In this document: one piece after another, positions 5,788-6,128 of the stretch | How positions within the stretch are numbered: the first letter of the stretch is position 1 | Layout: every line of letters starts with the position of its first letter | From: Desulfobacterales bacterium | GTDB lineage: Bacteria > Desulfobacterota > Desulfobacteria > Desulfobacterales > C00003060 | DNA length: 6,128 bases | Direction of reading: 5' to 3' | NCBI GenBank assembly: GCA_030616425.1 | Contig: JAUWXJ010000137.1 | Coordinates: 1 to 6,128 of the forward strand | Notes under the pieces: generated by a model | What the model was told of the DNA's origin: nothing | What the model saw: the letters and a program-made list of their open reading frames with translations, nothing else | Databases searched by the model: none | Translations under genes and position numbers: made by a program

Positions 5788-6128
5788 CAGTGCTTCTCCT
5801 CTGGTTTTTCCTTTTTCTCCTTGGGTTCGATATGGCAATCCCAACAGTACGGTACTACTCCCGTATAATTGTGACACTGGTCGCAAAACTCAGTCTTCTT
5901 CGCATGACAGTCCGCGCTCATGCACGTATTCTGGAGACTCATATCATACTTCGCGCCATTAAAGGCAATATAAGACCTCTGGGCTACGCGGACACTCGAA
6001 TCTCTCCACAGGTCCAACAACTGCATGTGCTTCACTCTCATATACGCCTTCGGCTCCACGCACTGCTTCTCTTTTACAGGCAGCTTTATATCTGGTTTTG
6101 GCGGAGCCGTTCCATGTGTATACCAGAT
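5787..6128 (-). CDS. dsrJ: Dsr complex triheme cytochrome c DsrJ, C-terminal part (5' end outside window)
   Basis: The frame is open to the right edge, giving 113 visible residues; the GTG at 6059 is internal. Three heme c attachment sites can be read: C69-x4-C74-H75, C82-x2-C85-H86 and C95-x2-C98-H99, followed by a Lys/Glu-rich tail. The order, spacing and text around the last two sites (EFCDQCHNYTGVVPYCWDCH) are those of DsrJ. C23 in KQCVEPKAYM sits upstream of the hemes and probably corresponds to the conserved Cys known as an unusual heme ligand in DsrJ of Allochromatium. The N-terminal membrane anchor is expected just outside the window. DsrJ lies on the periplasmic side and is thought to exchange electrons with DsrO; the natural substrate or partner is not settled. 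The dsrO ribosome site lies within its last codons, so the two genes are translationally coupled. Confidence 0.92.
   Translation of the reverse strand: MWYTHGTAPPKPDIKLPVKEKQCVEPKAYMRVKHMQLLDLWRDSSVRVAQRSYIAFNGAKYDMSLQNTCMSADCHAKKTEFCDQCHNYTGVVPYCWDCHIEPKEKKEKPEEKH

Noticed and set aside
4945..5868. A 307-codon open frame on the + strand opposite dsrO and the end of dsrJ
   Set aside because: It mirrors the reverse frame of well-recognised dsrO and dsrJ, encodes no known motif and has no convincing ribosome site; it is a codon-usage shadow.
5788..5886. Upstream start giving DsrO 33 extra residues
   Set aside because: It would place the twin-arginine motif about 38 residues in and overlap the heme-coding part of dsrJ; the ATG at 5787 has a good ribosome site.
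6057..6059. GTG as the start of DsrJ
   Set aside because: The frame stays open to the window edge with DsrJ-like sequence, including the upstream Cys; the true start is outside the window.

Overview
The window looks like part of a chromosome of a dissimilatory sulfate-reducing bacterium, most likely Desulfobacterota (the former Deltaproteobacteria). The inference rests on two membrane redox complexes typical of such organisms: the menaquinone reductase Qrc on the + strand and the Dsr transmembrane complex (DsrMKJOP type) on the - strand. No rRNA, tRNA, transposase, CRISPR or phage sequence is visible. Genus cannot be told from this sequence.

Left part, + strand (2-3521): the C-terminal part of a molybdopterin-oxidoreductase-family subunit (qrcB-like, 5' end outside the window), a 16-Cys four-cluster ferredoxin subunit (qrcC-like), a ten-helix NrfD/PsrC-family membrane subunit (qrcD-like), then two small predicted membrane proteins of 55 and 61 residues. 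The five genes are 9-39 bases apart with good Shine-Dalgarno sequences and read as one operon. The second small gene ends inside a perfect 21-bp tandem duplication that contains its stop codon.

Middle (3522-3712): a short intergenic region between convergent operons. It holds the second copy of the 21-bp unit and a strong hairpin terminator that can serve both directions but has its best U-tract for the - strand operon.

Right part, - strand (6128 down to 3713): the C-terminal part of the triheme cytochrome DsrJ (5' end outside the window), the Tat-exported ferredoxin-like DsrO, and the NrfD-family membrane protein DsrP. They are tightly packed: dsrJ and dsrO overlap by one base and dsrO-dsrP are 8 bases apart. 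dsrM and dsrK would be expected just beyond the right edge, and a multiheme qrcA beyond the left edge.

How they work together (family knowledge plus inference): Qrc passes electrons from the periplasmic cytochrome c3 pool, fed by hydrogenases and formate dehydrogenases, to menaquinone. The DsrMKJOP complex is thought to link menaquinol and periplasmic electrons to the cytoplasmic reduction of the DsrC trisulfide made by sulfite reductase. The two operons therefore encode the menaquinone-reducing and the proposed menaquinol-consuming sides of sulfate respiration, side by side and sharing a terminator region. Each contains a related pair of one ferredoxin-type subunit and one NrfD-type subunit. 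The least explained parts are the two small membrane proteins and the duplicated 21-mer.
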